DNA from: Saprospiraceae bacterium | GTDB taxonomy: Bacteria; Bacteroidota; Bacteroidia; Chitinophagales; Saprospiraceae | NCBI GenBank assembly: GCA_016720635.1 | Contig: JADKKF010000004.1 | Location: 310,001-374,000 of the forward strand | Reading direction: 5' to 3' | Length of the DNA: 64,000 nt | In this document: positions 1 to 9,472 of the stretch, piece by piece | Numbering within the stretch: the stretch's first letter is position 1 | How the letters are laid out: each line of letters begins with the position of its first letter | Notes under the pieces: model-generated | What the model was told of the DNA's origin: nothing | Databases searched by the model: none | The model's input: the letters and a program-made list of their open reading frames with translations, nothing else | Position numbers and translations under genes: made by a program

Positions 1-20
1 TGGCGACAATCTTCATGATA

Positions 21-2555
21 TTAGTCTTGTCCAACCATAAAAATGGCATTTCCAAAAATCATCTTACCATTCTCCCAAAAACCTCTAAATAGCGGATTAT
101 CAACCATATATACGACATGGCCTTGGCCAAAATCCTCTACTCCAAACAAAAGTGTTTCGCCTAATTTGGGGATAAATTTTGAGCCAGCAAAACCACTGAC
201 CAAGGGTTTGGTTTTATTGAGTACACCGACATTCCATCCAGAACCGATTGGCTTGTATAATGAACTGGACTTTTTTAAAGTAAAATAGGTTTTGGATATG
301 CCGTAGCCAAGAGGGTGGGAATCATCAATACTGGCCTGACAAATAGCTCCACTGATCTCATTGGAAATGCCGGTTCGAATTCTAGTACAATAAGGTTCAT
401 GGTGGTAAGAAGGTTCGGCTACTGATGAGGAATCTGGGTCATCGGACGAAGCAGCTTTGATGGCAAAATCCTTCATGGATTCAAGGAGGTTCAAGGTAGA
501 TTCCATGGCGATCACTTTACCGCCTTTGCGGATCCATTGCTTGAATTTTTCTTTTGTTTTTTCTTCGTTTAAAAAACCATATTGCCCATCTGGAAGAATC
601 AAAGTATTTATGTCGCTTGTCCAGAGGTATTCTATCGCTGACTTATTGATGATATGCAGCGGATAACCGAGTTGCTGGTCAAAATAATGCCATACCTCAC
701 CAAAAGCGTTGGGGTCTGCTTCCTCTGAGGATATCAAAGCAACTATTGGTTTTTTGATCAAGTGAATTTGTTCTGAACCCAGATCAGGACCTTTTTCAAC
801 TAGACCTGACTTGGCAGTAAAAAGTTTGACGCCAAAATCTTTGGCAGCCTTGGTGATGAATTTATCCCAATCTTTTTTGTATTGAGTATTTTGCCCTCTA
901 TGCACGATCAGAGTCCCAGTCGGAAACTCTTGACCATCAAGAGTAAGCGGGGTATCATTAAAACTAACGTGAATCCCTTCTTCGATCAACTTCGCTAGAA
1001 ATTGAATGTCTTGATGGCAATCCCACCGACATAAATAAACCAATGGCCTGTCAGGCATGAGCTCTAGGCGATCGTTTGGTTTTTCCTTCGTGTACCCCGG
1101 TACAGACCCCTTGAGAGCGTAAGCATCCAAACCCCAAGCAAGAGGAAGGCACCATGCTGTCAAATCATAGCTCAACGAATCTTTAAGATACGGGTTGGAT
1201 TCCATCAAAACTGTCAAGAGGTGTGACTGAGTCTGGCCAGTAGGAATAACAATATCGTGCGTTTTTGCATCAACCGTGGTATTGGTTTGAGCTAAATATC
1301 CGTAACCATTCAAATTGTTTAAATCTTGAGTCAAAAAACCAAACTGGATGCCGTTGGAACTCAGTAAATCGAGAAAACTTGAAACCTTAGATTTGTTTGT
1401 GTTTTTAACCAAATAATATTTGATGGGTGAGGTTTCACCTAGTAGGGCTGACTTAAAATAACTCACAAATGCTGCAATGGTTTTTTTACGCTGTAGTGAG
1501 CTTGTCTCGATGGTGGCCATGCTGGTGGATACGTGGTGCTCGATTCGATCTCTCAGGGTCAAGGTATCTTTAAGATTGTTCAATACTGATAAGCCAGCTC
1601 TGCCAGAACCCCCTTGCTCATAGGTCATCCCTACACTGCCATTGAATGTAGGATAGGTATCTCCATAGCTTGGATAGAATAAATCAAAAATTTGTTTGGT
1701 AAAATATAGCCATCCATTTTTATCAAAATGATCCGCATTGTTTCGACCGATTTCAGTCTGCAATTCCCTTTGAAACTTGGTGATTTGTTCGTGCATGGGT
1801 TCGGCGGCTGGAGCGAAATAGTAAGGTGAATTGATACCCATCTCATGAAAATCCACGTGCACGTGTGGCATCCATTTTTTGTATTCTGATATTCTGGCTT
1901 TTGATTCAATTTGGGTCTGCCAAGCCCAATCTCTGTTGAGGTCAAAGTGGTAATGGTTGGTACGCCCTGATGGCCAACCCTCATCGTGTTCTCGCGTGAA
2001 GCTCTCAATATTTGGTGTATTGCCAACCGTCTGCGTATAAAATTGAACATAACGCTCTCTACCATCAGGATTCAAGCAGGGATCAATCATAACGATGGTA
2101 TTCTCTAGCCAACGTGCTATTTTGGGATCACTGCTGGTACACAGTTGATAAATAGTCTCCAATGCGGCTTCAGTAGAAACTGCTTCGTTGCCATGGACAT
2201 TGTAAGACAACCAGACGATAACAGGAGCATTTTCATCTTGGTTTTTACCCTCTCTGGTTATTTGGAGATTATTTTTCCTGTGCTTTTCAAGATTTTGAAT
2301 GTTAGGCAAGCTTGATATGGCCAATACATATAGAGGGCGACCTTCATAAGTCATACCGTATTTCGTTAGCTTGGTATTGGTCTGGCTCCCTGCGACGTAC
2401 TTTATATACTCCTCAACTTTGTCGTGTCTAGTAAATTTGGAGCCCATGGCATAATCAAAATACTCCCAGGGAGATCTTAAAGCTTGTGCGTGGAGCAAAC
2501 TAAAAACAGCTAGGTTAAATACCAACAATACTTGAATGCGCTTGATAATATTCAT
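21..2555 (-). CDS. Secreted M14-family zinc carboxypeptidase
   Basis: A metallopeptidase predicted to remove residues from peptides outside the cytoplasm. It has 844 residues from the chosen ATG at 2555; a TTG seven codons upstream is also open but gives a poorer signal peptide. Seen: hydrophobic signal peptide (about 1-24, ending HAQA); zinc motif NVHGNEA with His121 and Glu124; NPDGRER; DLNRDW near 205; HVDFHEMG with the third zinc ligand near 233-237. These are the M14 landmarks in order. The C-terminal half resembles the glutamine-amidotransferase-like domain often fused to Bacteroidota M14 enzymes (inference from general pattern). It is the first gene in the window and stands alone on the minus strand, divergent from the bactofilin group. 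Substrate unknown. Family call is firm. Confidence 0.9.
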   Translation of the reverse strand: MNIIKRIQVLLVFNLAVFSLLHAQALRSPWEYFDYAMGSKFTRHDKVEEYIKYVAGSQTNTKLTKYGMTYEGRPLYVLAISSLPNIQNLEKHRKNNLQITREGKNQDENAPVIVWLSYNVHGNEAVSTEAALETIYQLCTSSDPKIARWLENTIVMIDPCLNPDGRERYVQFYTQTVGNTPNIESFTREHDEGWPSGRTNHYHFDLNRDWAWQTQIESKARISEYKKWMPHVHVDFHEMGINSPYYFAPAAEPMHEQITKFQRELQTEIGRNNADHFDKNGWLYFTKQIFDLFYPSYGDTYPTFNGSVGMTYEQGGSGRAGLSVLNNLKDTLTLRDRIEHHVSTSMATIETSSLQRKKTIAAFVSYFKSALLGETSPIKYYLVKNTNKSKVSSFLDLLSSNGIQFGFLTQDLNNLNGYGYLAQTNTTVDAKTHDIVIPTGQTQSHLLTVLMESNPYLKDSLSYDLTAWCLPLAWGLDAYALKGSVPGYTKEKPNDRLELMPDRPLVYLCRWDCHQDIQFLAKLIEEGIHVSFNDTPLTLDGQEFPTGTLIVHRGQNTQYKKDWDKFITKAAKDFGVKLFTAKSGLVEKGPDLGSEQIHLIKKPIVALISSEEADPNAFGEVWHYFDQQLGYPLHIINKSAIEYLWTSDINTLILPDGQYGFLNEEKTKEKFKQWIRKGGKVIAMESTLNLLESMKDFAIKAASSDDPDSSSVAEPSYHHEPYCTRIRTGISNEISGAICQASIDDSHPLGYGISKTYFTLKKSSSLYKPIGSGWNVGVLNKTKPLVSGFAGSKFIPKLGETLLFGVEDFGQGHVVYMVDNPLFRGFWENGKMIFGNAIFMVGQD

Positions 2556-2816
2556 ACATATAATTATTGAACACAAATTAAGGATATTATATATTACAAA
2601 CCAAAGTAAGTCTTTTAATTTTGAAATAAAAAATAATCCTAATTATAAGATTGTAGTTTGTAAGAAATTCGTAAAACTTTGTAAAATTTTCATGCTCAAG
2701 GCAACTGAATTCGTCTTTGGATATAATTCTTAAGGGCGAAATGTATTTTTTCTAATATTTTTATTAATATTAATGGAGAATGACCTAAATTTAGGCTTTA
2801 GAAAAAAAGAAATTGT

Positions 2817-3218
2817 ATGTTCGGATCAAAGAAAAAGGAAGAGGTGTCAACCAATGGGAAATTCAGCCTCCAAAAGACAAGTCCCAATGGCTTGAATAGT
2901 TTGGTAGCAGGTGCTACTTTGGAAGGTAATGTAACGGCAGAAAGTGATTTCAGAATTGATGGTCACTTTAAAGGCAATCTTATATGTAAAGCGAAAGTCA
3001 TCGTGGGTCCTTCTGGGGTTTTTGATGGCGATATGAAAGCAGAAAATGCGGTGATCGAAGGTATGGTCATTGGGAAAATCCAGATTTTTTCTACTTTGGA
3101 GGTCAAAGAAACTGGCATTGTCAATGGAGATGTTGCTACTGAAAATTTGATCATCGCCAATGGGGCGAAATTCAATGTAACTTGCTCCATGAATCAAGCG
3201 AGAATCATAAAAAAATGA
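2817..3218 (+). CDS. Bactofilin (polymer-forming cytoskeletal protein)
   Basis: A 133-residue protein of the bactofilin family, whose members polymerise into nucleotide-free filaments at the inner membrane and guide envelope processes. Seen: basic N-terminal tail (MFGSKKKEE), then a regular hydrophobic/glycine pattern from about residue 28 to 125 (LVAGATLEGNVTAE, GHFKGNL, GVFDGDM, GIVNGDV) typical of the right-handed beta-helix core. Length is normal for the family. It starts a plus-strand run with AtpZ and a small membrane protein, an order common just before ATP synthase genes in Bacteroidota. Here the ATP synthase genes do not follow. Confidence 0.93.
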   Translation: MFGSKKKEEVSTNGKFSLQKTSPNGLNSLVAGATLEGNVTAESDFRIDGHFKGNLICKAKVIVGPSGVFDGDMKAENAVIEGMVIGKIQIFSTLEVKETGIVNGDVATENLIIANGAKFNVTCSMNQARIIKK

Positions 3219-3248
3219 TGGTCCAAAAGTCCTTTCAAGTTCTACTTC

Positions 3249-3452
3249 ATGAAAACAAGTCCTACCAAAGCCTATATAAAATATGCAGGGATGACTATGC
3301 AGATGGTTGCAGCTTTGGGGATTGGATATTTTCTTGGAAATCTTTTGGATAAATTATTTTCGCTTGAAACTCCATGGTTTGGCATAACGGGGTGCCTATT
3401 ATTCCTCGGAGCATTTTTTTATAAACTGATTGTAGATTTGAATAACAAATAG
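3249..3452 (+). CDS. atpZ: AtpZ/AtpI-family small membrane protein
   Basis: A 67-residue protein with two predicted membrane helices (about 15-35 and 43-62) and the glycine pattern MVAALGIGYFLGNLLDK near the first helix, typical of AtpZ/AtpI proteins. Relatives are encoded at the head of F-type ATP synthase operons and help assembly or Mg/Ca supply to the F0 part. It lies 30 bp after the bactofilin and 1 bp before the next gene, so co-transcription is likely. No atpB/E/F gene follows in this window, so the link to the ATP synthase is by family only. Confidence 0.85.
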   Translation: MKTSPTKAYIKYAGMTMQMVAALGIGYFLGNLLDKLFSLETPWFGITGCLLFLGAFFYKLIVDLNNK

Positions 3453-3453
3453 G

Positions 3454-3855
3454 GTGCGGAAGAAAAATTTCATATTGATATTAGTACTGCTTGCGATCAT
3501 CTCTGGAGTGGTCTTAAAAATAGGTGAAATATTAGGCTTTTTGAATGAAATCTGGTGGCTTTACTCGATTTGTGTTGTCTTTTTTACACTTTTTACGGTT
3601 CTAATGTACTATTTGAGTACAGTAGCAGCCAATAGCCCCAATAAGAACTTATTTATACAAATAGTAATGCTGGGTGTTCTGGTCAAAATGATATTTACTG
3701 CCACTTTGATTTTTGTTTATCGAGAATTGGTTAAACCTGTTGACAATTGGTTTTTATTATACATCGCGATTGTCTATTTTCTATATACAATTTTTGAAGT
3801 AAGATTCATGTCAAATATCGGCAAGGGAGTCTCTTCTTTTCATGACGATGAATAG
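3454..3855 (+). CDS. Small four-helix membrane protein of the atp leader cluster
   Basis: A 133-residue protein starting with GTG one base after the atpZ stop codon, so translation is probably coupled. Four hydrophobic segments are visible (about 6-24, 33-54, 65-88, 98-116). No domain is recognised. Similar small membrane proteins sit between atpZ and atpB in many Bacteroidota genomes, so a role near ATP synthase assembly is a guess from position. The neighbour downstream is an SDR gene instead of atpB. Confidence 0.75.
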   Translation: MRKKNFILILVLLAIISGVVLKIGEILGFLNEIWWLYSICVVFFTLFTVLMYYLSTVAANSPNKNLFIQIVMLGVLVKMIFTATLIFVYRELVKPVDNWFLLYIAIVYFLYTIFEVRFMSNIGKGVSSFHDDE

Positions 3856-3861
3856 CTTTCT

Positions 3862-4647
3862 ATGAATATCAATCTTCAAGGAAAAAATGCTTTGGTATGT
3901 GGGAGCAGCAAGGGAATAGGCCTAGCAACTGCTCAACTTTTGGCTAATATGGGTGCCAATGTCACGCTCGTTTCTCGCAACGAAAATCGGCTTAAAGAAG
4001 CTCTGCAAACTTTGCAGAAAGGCCCAACTCAAAGCCATTATTTTATCGAAGCAGACCACAGCGATTCAGTAGCATTTGTGGAAAAAATCAAATCCAAGTT
4101 CCAGCCAAGCACATTGAACATCCTAATAAATAATACGGCGGGTCCAGCTTCTGGTCCGATATTGACTGCAAAAAGAAATGAATTTCTCGATACTTTCGAA
4201 AAACACTTGTTGTGCAATCACCTATTGTCGCAATGGGCCGTCCCCTTGATGAAAGCCTCGGGCTATGGAAGAATTGTCAATATAATATCTACATCGGTAA
4301 AAGAACCACTCGATAATCTCGGTGTATCGAATACCATAAGGGGAGCTGTGGCATCTTGGTCAAAGACCTTGGCAAAAGAAGTTGCTCCATTTGGGATTAC
4401 TGTCAATAACGTCCTACCAGGATTCACCATGACAGAACGCTTAGAAGAAATCATAGACACAAAAGTGAAATCCACGCAAGGAGGAAAAGAGGAAATCGAA
4501 AGTCAAATGAAAAAATTTGTACCTATGGGAAGGTTTGCTTCTGCTGAGGAGGTTGCGTCAGCGATTGCATTTCTGTGTAGTCCAGCGGCTTCTTATATCA
4601 CGGGTATCAACATTCCTGTTGATGGTGGAAGAACCAAAAGTCTTTAA
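3862..4647 (+). CDS. SDR-family oxidoreductase with altered active site
   Basis: A 261-residue Rossmann-fold protein of the short-chain dehydrogenase/reductase family, closest in look to 3-oxoacyl-ACP reductases. Seen: cofactor loop CGSSKGIG (13-20), NNTAG (90-94), Ser143 in IISTS, and the C-terminal PVDGG (253-257). The catalytic YxxxK is missing: the aligned segment reads SNTIRGA (156-162), so Tyr is replaced by Ser and Lys by Arg. The protein may bind a cofactor or acyl substrate without standard reductase chemistry, or belong to a divergent subgroup. It begins 6 bp after the previous stop and precedes acyl-CoA genes, suggesting an acyl-CoA/acyl-ACP role. Confidence 0.88.
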   Translation: MNINLQGKNALVCGSSKGIGLATAQLLANMGANVTLVSRNENRLKEALQTLQKGPTQSHYFIEADHSDSVAFVEKIKSKFQPSTLNILINNTAGPASGPILTAKRNEFLDTFEKHLLCNHLLSQWAVPLMKASGYGRIVNIISTSVKEPLDNLGVSNTIRGAVASWSKTLAKEVAPFGITVNNVLPGFTMTERLEEIIDTKVKSTQGGKEEIESQMKKFVPMGRFASAEEVASAIAFLCSPAASYITGINIPVDGGRTKSL

Positions 4648-4696
4648 AATAAATTATCCTTCCTAAATTTTCGTAAAAAGCCGTAATTTTATAGCT

Positions 4697-4777
4697 GGGT
4701 GAGGGACAGCAACGGGTACGAAGTACGAGTGAATGGCCCGACCCGAACTCGTCCTTAAGACGAGAGAAGGGGCACCT
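4697..4777 (+). repeat. Structured intergenic element R1 (outer end left)
   Basis: First and most divergent copy of the window-wide element family. It runs from GGGTGAGGGACAGCAACGG to GGGGCACC and contains hairpins GTAC-gaa-GTAC and CTCGTC-cttaa-GACGAG (4748-4764). The family core appears as GAATGGCCCGACCC. End pairing is GGTG/CACC instead of GCGYA/TRCGC. It ends 19 bp before the PaaG-like start codon. It is the only copy without an inverted partner nearby. Confidence 0.6.
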
Positions 4778-4796
4778 CCAAATAAAATAATAAACA

Positions 4797-5568
4797 ATGA
4801 AAACAATCGAATTTAATATAGAAAATGGCATCGCAAAGATCGTTTTGCAGCGTCCCGAAGTCTATAACAGTGTCAATAAAGAGATGGCGCTGGCGATTCA
4901 AAAAGCGCTGGACGAATCGAAAGCGGAGGAAGTCAGAGTCGTGCTCATCACAGCTACGGGCAAAGCTTTTTGTGCAGGGCAAGATTTGCAAGAAGTCGTG
5001 GATCCCAATGGCCCACCCCTCAAGTCTATAGTCAGCGATCACTACAACCCTATCATACTGAAAATCAATGAATTAAATAAACCCGTGGTGGCTGCGGTAA
5101 ACGGCGTAGCGGCAGGCGCAGGGGCCAATATTGCGCTCAATTGTGATATCGTTTTTGCAAAAAAAGTGCATCATTTTACAAGCATTTAGCAAGATTGGAT
5201 TGATTCCAGATAGCGGTGGAACGCATATCCTTCCTAGGTTGGTGGGAATGCAAAAAGCTGCAGGGTTGATGATGTTCGCCGAAAAAATAAGCGCCGAAGA
5301 TGCCGAAAAAATGGGGATGATCTACAAAGTTTTTGAAGATGAAGATTTTGAAAAAGAAGTGGAATCACACGTTAATTTTCTAGCAAATATGCCGACAAGT
5401 GCTTTGGCACAGACCAAAAAATTGCTTCAACTTTCTATAAAAAACGATTTGAAAACCCAACTCGATTTGGAAGGACAGTATCAAACATTGGCTGGGCAAT
5501 CGTACGACTATTCAGAAGGTGTACAGGCATTTTTGGAGAAACGAAAACCCATTTTTCTGGGTAAATAA
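4797..5568 (+). pseudogene. paaG: PaaG-like enoyl-CoA hydratase/isomerase, frameshifted
   Basis: A crotonase-fold enzyme resembling 2-(1,2-epoxy-1,2-dihydrophenyl)acetyl-CoA isomerase of phenylacetate breakdown. Seen: oxyanion-hole segments AFCAGQDL and NGVAAGAGANIALNCDI, and the PaaG signature IGLIPDSGGTHILPRL with the catalytic Asp. The reading frame breaks at 5159-5177: the first frame ends at a stop at 5189 and the second continues with QAFSKIGL to 5568. Adding one A to the A7 run at 5159-5165 and one base near 5177 restores the expected ASFIQAFSKIGL-type sequence, so two single-base losses explain the break. It lies 8 bp before a 3-hydroxyacyl-CoA dehydrogenase, its usual partner. Whether broken in the cell or only in the assembly cannot be told here. 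Confidence 0.82.
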
Positions 5569-5575
5569 ATAAATT

Positions 5576-6721
5576 ATGTTGGAAATAATCGGAATATTGG
5601 GAGGAGGTGCCATGGGTAGGGGCATAGCCCAAGTAGCATTGCAGAATAACAAGAGTGTAATCGTTTACGATGTGATGCCCAATGCGGCAGAAATTATCAT
5701 CAAGCATCTGACGGCGACTTTTGACTTTTTAATGGCTAAAGACAAGATAACCAATGACCAAAAAAATGAATATCTTGGAAATCTTAAAATAGTAGATTCG
5801 ATGCAAAAATTGGCGGACTGTGATTTGATCATCGAAGCCATCATCGAGGACCTCCAGCTTAAGAAAACGGTATTTAATGACCTTTCAAAGGTCTTAAAAT
5901 CAGCGGCAATCGTGTGCAGCAATACTTCTAGTTTTTCGCTAACTGCCATCGCCAGTGCTTATAAAGATCCTTCTCGCTGTCTAGGGTTACATTTTTTCAA
6001 TCCAGCACCCGTGATGCCCCTCGTTGAGATTATACCAGCGTACCAGACCGACCCGCTACTGGTAGAACAGTTGAAAGCTGAGATGACCCAATGGAAAAAA
6101 ACGCCAGTAGTAGCAAAAGATACCCCAGGCTTCATCGTCAATAGAATAGCTCGTCCGTTTTATAGCGAGGCATTGCGCATTTATGAAGAAAATCTGGCGA
6201 CAAAAGAAGATATCGATCTAGCCATGAGGCAAATCGGTGGATTCAAAATGGGACCGTTTGAGTTGATGGATTTTATAGGCCACGATGTCAATTTTTCTGT
6301 GACGAATTCAGTGTGGCAAGCTACATTCTACGATCCAAAATACAAGCCGTCCTTATCTCAGCAGAAGCTCGTTGAAGCTGGATTTTTAGGAAGAAAATCA
6401 AATAGAGGATTTTATACGTATGGTGCAGATTCAAACGTTCAAAATCTTGAATCTACCCCAATGGAAAAACTAAAGCCAATATTTGATAGAATCATTACTG
6501 TACTCATCAATGAAGCCTATGATGCCTTGTATTGGCAATTGGCAGATCCTGAAGATATAGAACTGGCCATGACCAAGGGCGTGAATTATCCTAAGGGATT
6601 GTTGGCTTGGGGTAAGGAAATAGGATTAGAAAATATCAAGTCGAGAATGGATGCACTACACAATGCCTATAAAGAAGAAAGGTACCGTTGTTCACAGTAC
6701 CTCTCTAGATATTCTGGATAA
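5576..6721 (+). CDS. 3-hydroxyacyl-CoA dehydrogenase (PaaH/Hbd type)
   Basis: A 381-residue NAD-dependent dehydrogenase oxidising 3-hydroxyacyl-CoA to 3-oxoacyl-CoA in beta-oxidation or phenylacetate breakdown. Seen: N-terminal dinucleotide-binding GILGGGAMGRGIAQ (6-19), catalytic region NTSSFS and GLHFFNPAPVMPLVEI with the active-site His, the DTPGFIVNRIARP linker, then a 3HCDH C-terminal domain followed by a second, weaker one (KGVNYPKGLLAWG). Length is above the short Hbd form because of that second domain. It starts 8 bp after the PaaG-like gene. Start ATG at 5576 is the only reasonable one. Confidence 0.92.
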   Translation: MLEIIGILGGGAMGRGIAQVALQNNKSVIVYDVMPNAAEIIIKHLTATFDFLMAKDKITNDQKNEYLGNLKIVDSMQKLADCDLIIEAIIEDLQLKKTVFNDLSKVLKSAAIVCSNTSSFSLTAIASAYKDPSRCLGLHFFNPAPVMPLVEIIPAYQTDPLLVEQLKAEMTQWKKTPVVAKDTPGFIVNRIARPFYSEALRIYEENLATKEDIDLAMRQIGGFKMGPFELMDFIGHDVNFSVTNSVWQATFYDPKYKPSLSQQKLVEAGFLGRKSNRGFYTYGADSNVQNLESTPMEKLKPIFDRIITVLINEAYDALYWQLADPEDIELAMTKGVNYPKGLLAWGKEIGLENIKSRMDALHNAYKEERYRCSQYLSRYSG

Positions 6722-6739
6722 TAACTTGAATACGATTAA

Positions 6740-7806
6740 TTAGAAAGTAGGACAATAAACGCCTCTATCTTCTTCTTCACAGATTTTATATACTAATGAT
6801 AATTCGAAGGCACCTGTTCCACCTGAAGCTTCCTTCAACCTAGAAGTATTGATATCATAACTGAATCCAATACCAAAATCGTTGTAATCGAATCTTGCAG
6901 AAAGGATGATTGCATCCATGTGGATTCCTGTTTTACTAGGATCAATGAATTTGTTGGCCAAACGAGCCCAAGCTCCTACTTGGAATGACTCATCGCCCCA
7001 CTTGCCTTGCTGTAACCAAAATCTTACGGAAGTACCGACATTCAACTCAAAAGAAGGCCCTTGGAAGAATGTCACGATACCTGGTACCAATCCGATATCC
7101 TGAGTCAAAGCCCAGTCTCCACCTGCATGGAAAGTAATCTTATTGTATAATGGAACGTCTAGAGAATCTGAGAAAGATTGGTTTGGTTTGTTCAAGTGAC
7201 TAAAAGCTGCCCCAGCATAGAAAGATTTGTTGTCATCAAAACCGAAAACCACAATAATCCAGCAGAAAAGTCAGCGAATAGAAATTTGTTTCTATCCAAA
7301 TTGTTTTCTAAAGAAGGTGCATTAGGATCTCTACCTCCATTGCCATCGTGTTGAGTACCCCAACGTGCCTTTAGGAAATTAATGCTGCGCTGAGAAACCC
7401 CAGCCTCAGCACCTATAGAAAGGTAATGAGCTCGCTGTCTGTATCCACCCATTTTTCGGCTATAAGATCCAGACAATTTAGCTTGGAGAGTAGAGAAAGA
7501 AAGCTCTCCCGCACGATCACCCCAAAATGTACCACCCACACCAAAATAATCATCTCTACCAATGGTAAATTTTTGATCATAAGATGCATTGAGGGTATTG
7601 TAGGCATTGGCCTTAAGGATGGATCCCCATTGATTTCTATAGTTCAACCCGATTCTTTTAGTACAATTCATAACCCCTGTCAAAGCGGGATTAAGGTTGG
7701 TAGGCGACATATAAAACTGGGAAAAGTGGATGTCTTGAGCGACACCAACGCCAGCATTAATAAAAATAAGTGCTGCGACGAATAATAAATGAATTCTATT
7801 TACCAT
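6740..7806 (-). pseudogene. PorP/SprF-family T9SS outer membrane protein, one-base frameshift
   Basis: Protein of the PorP/SprF family, outer membrane beta-barrels linked to type IX secretion and to anchoring of gliding adhesins. Seen: signal peptide (1-23), the family start QDIHFSQFYMSPTNLNPALTG, and repeated barrel strands to the C-terminal ELSLVYKICEE. The frame breaks at about 7250: the first part ends in ...AGLLWFSVLMTT while the next frame reads VFGFDDNKSFYAGAAF. One extra G (C on the plus strand, at the CC near 7249-7250) gives an unbroken protein of about 355 residues, normal for the family. A stand-alone gene, convergent with the dehydrogenase gene on its left. Confidence 0.87.
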
Positions 7807-8040
7807 AAAATTTACTTTTGAAACTTCCTTTTAATCTTGGTGGTTATTGAAACGTAAATTTATACTTATTTAATCTAATTGCAAATTTTTTAATGCCAAT
7901 TTTTAATTTTAACTAAAATATATTTACAGTTATTAAATTACAAACGACAAATAATAGATTATTATATATTAGTTCTCTTTGCATTTATTTGGAATACAAC
8001 AAGATTAGCAATCATAGCTGCAATAAAAAATTGTAATATT

Positions 8041-9414
8041 CTAATTACCCATATTTTTATTAGGCAACCCCCATTTATTTAACAAGTTGCAACTATTGTA
8101 TTCGCCATCGATCCACAAGTAAGTGTTTTCTAGCTTTTTTGACATCCAATCGTTCATTTCTTTGGACTTTTTATCCTCCAATGCCACTCTTTTTATTTTA
8201 TCATAGTCATATTTGATATCTGCCTTATGCGGAACAGTACGATTATCCAACCTTATCAGCCTAAATGCTACTTCACCACTGCCAGGCATTTTGAATTCAA
8301 TTGGGTGTGAAATATCATTAATTTTCATAGTATCTATAGAAAAGAAAACATCTGGGTCCAATTCTGTTTTTGAAAATAAATAATTACCCGTACTTTGATT
8401 TATCATCCTCCCACCTTGCAAATATGATGCGGATTGTTTGAAGGCAAATCTTTTTACAGCATTGTTGAAACTCATTGAATCCCAAACGATTTGTTGACGG
8501 ATGGAGTCCAAAAAATGATGAGCTTCTTGCAAATCTGATTCATACAAACTTGGCTTTATCAAAATATGCTGGGTGTGAAAATTATTACCTCGCCTTTCGA
8601 TCAGCTGTATAATATGGAACCCAAAAGGAGACTCTACAACTTCACTGATTTGGCCCTCTTCCAAACGGTATGCGGCCTCCTCAAATTCTTGTACGAATGC
8701 GCCCCTCTTTTGCCAACCCAAATCACCGTTATTGCTGGCTGCGGTTGGATCATCAGAATATTTTGCGGCCATCTCAGCGAATTTTTCCTTGCCGTCGATT
8801 ATCTGTTGACGAATGTCGTTCAGCTTGGCTTTTATCCTAAGTTTTTCTTCTTTATTAGCTTGTGGAACGTATAATAGCTCGCTCAATTCAACTTCAGATC
8901 CGAAATATGGCAAGGAATCTTTGGGTATAGCATTGAAAAAACCCGCAACCTCCTCAGGGGTAATTTTGACATCTGTCACCACTTTATTCTGCATCATTTC
9001 AGCCATAATTTTATCTCTGATGGGATCTCGAAGACTCTCTTTCTTTTCGGCAACTGATTTTCCATAATACTCTTCGAAAAAAGCAGGATCATTGTTCATC
9101 CTTGCGAGAATCTCATCAAAACGGGCATTCAATTCACGATCAACGATCTCCTCCTTGACCTCTACACTGTCCAGTATGGCTTGGTTTACTAGCAATTTTT
9201 GCATGATGATATTTTCTAACAAATCACAGCGCAATGATGCTGGATTGTTTGTCCGCTTTGCTTGGATTGAAGCTAGATTAGTCTCTAGATCTGAATACAA
9301 AATGACTTCACCTCCGACCTTTGCTATGACTTTATCCAAAAGCACATTTTGGCCATGTACCAAAAATTGAAAACTAATAAAAATACTAACCAGTAAAAAT
9401 ATTGATCTAAACAT
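8041..9414 (-). CDS. surA: SurA-like periplasmic peptidyl-prolyl isomerase/chaperone
   Basis: A 457-residue periplasmic chaperone that escorts outer membrane proteins. Seen: signal peptide (1-21), SurA N-terminal region with DKVIAKVGGEVILYSDLE (about 26-43), first parvulin domain (about 175-275) containing SDDPTAASNNGDLGW and SPFGFHIIQL, then a second weaker parvulin domain (about 280-390) starting FHTQHILIKP. Domain order matches SurA. A -7-like box (TACCTTTG on the minus strand, 9465-9472) lies about 50 bp upstream. Substrates are presumably the many beta-barrel and T9SS proteins of this organism. Confidence 0.88.
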   Translation of the reverse strand: MFRSIFLLVSIFISFQFLVHGQNVLLDKVIAKVGGEVILYSDLETNLASIQAKRTNNPASLRCDLLENIIMQKLLVNQAILDSVEVKEEIVDRELNARFDEILARMNNDPAFFEEYYGKSVAEKKESLRDPIRDKIMAEMMQNKVVTDVKITPEEVAGFFNAIPKDSLPYFGSEVELSELLYVPQANKEEKLRIKAKLNDIRQQIIDGKEKFAEMAAKYSDDPTAASNNGDLGWQKRGAFVQEFEEAAYRLEEGQISEVVESPFGFHIIQLIERRGNNFHTQHILIKPSLYESDLQEAHHFLDSIRQQIVWDSMSFNNAVKRFAFKQSASYLQGGRMINQSTGNYLFSKTELDPDVFFSIDTMKINDISHPIEFKMPGSGEVAFRLIRLDNRTVPHKADIKYDYDKIKRVALEDKKSKEMNDWMSKKLENTYLWIDGEYNSCNLLNKWGLPNKNMGN

Positions 9415-9464
9415 ACGATGCGGGTCTCTCTTTGAAAAATTGCGTAAAAATAAAATTAAGACAA

Positions 9465-9472
9465 CAAAGGTA
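9465..9472 (-). promoter_or_regulatory. Bacteroidota -7 box for surA-like gene
   Basis: CAAAGGTA on the plus strand reads TACCTTTG on the minus strand, matching TANNTTTG. It lies about 50 bp upstream of the surA-like start. No good -33 TTTG is seen at the right spacing, so support is moderate. Confidence 0.45.

Noticed and set aside
1631..2065. Minus-strand open frame inside the M14 peptidase gene
   Set aside because: It is an alternate frame of a clearly coding sequence with all catalytic motifs intact.
5159..5177. Programmed ribosomal frameshifting in the PaaG-like gene
   Set aside because: Two separate base losses are needed to restore the family sequence and no slippery site with a following structure is seen; error or decay is simpler.
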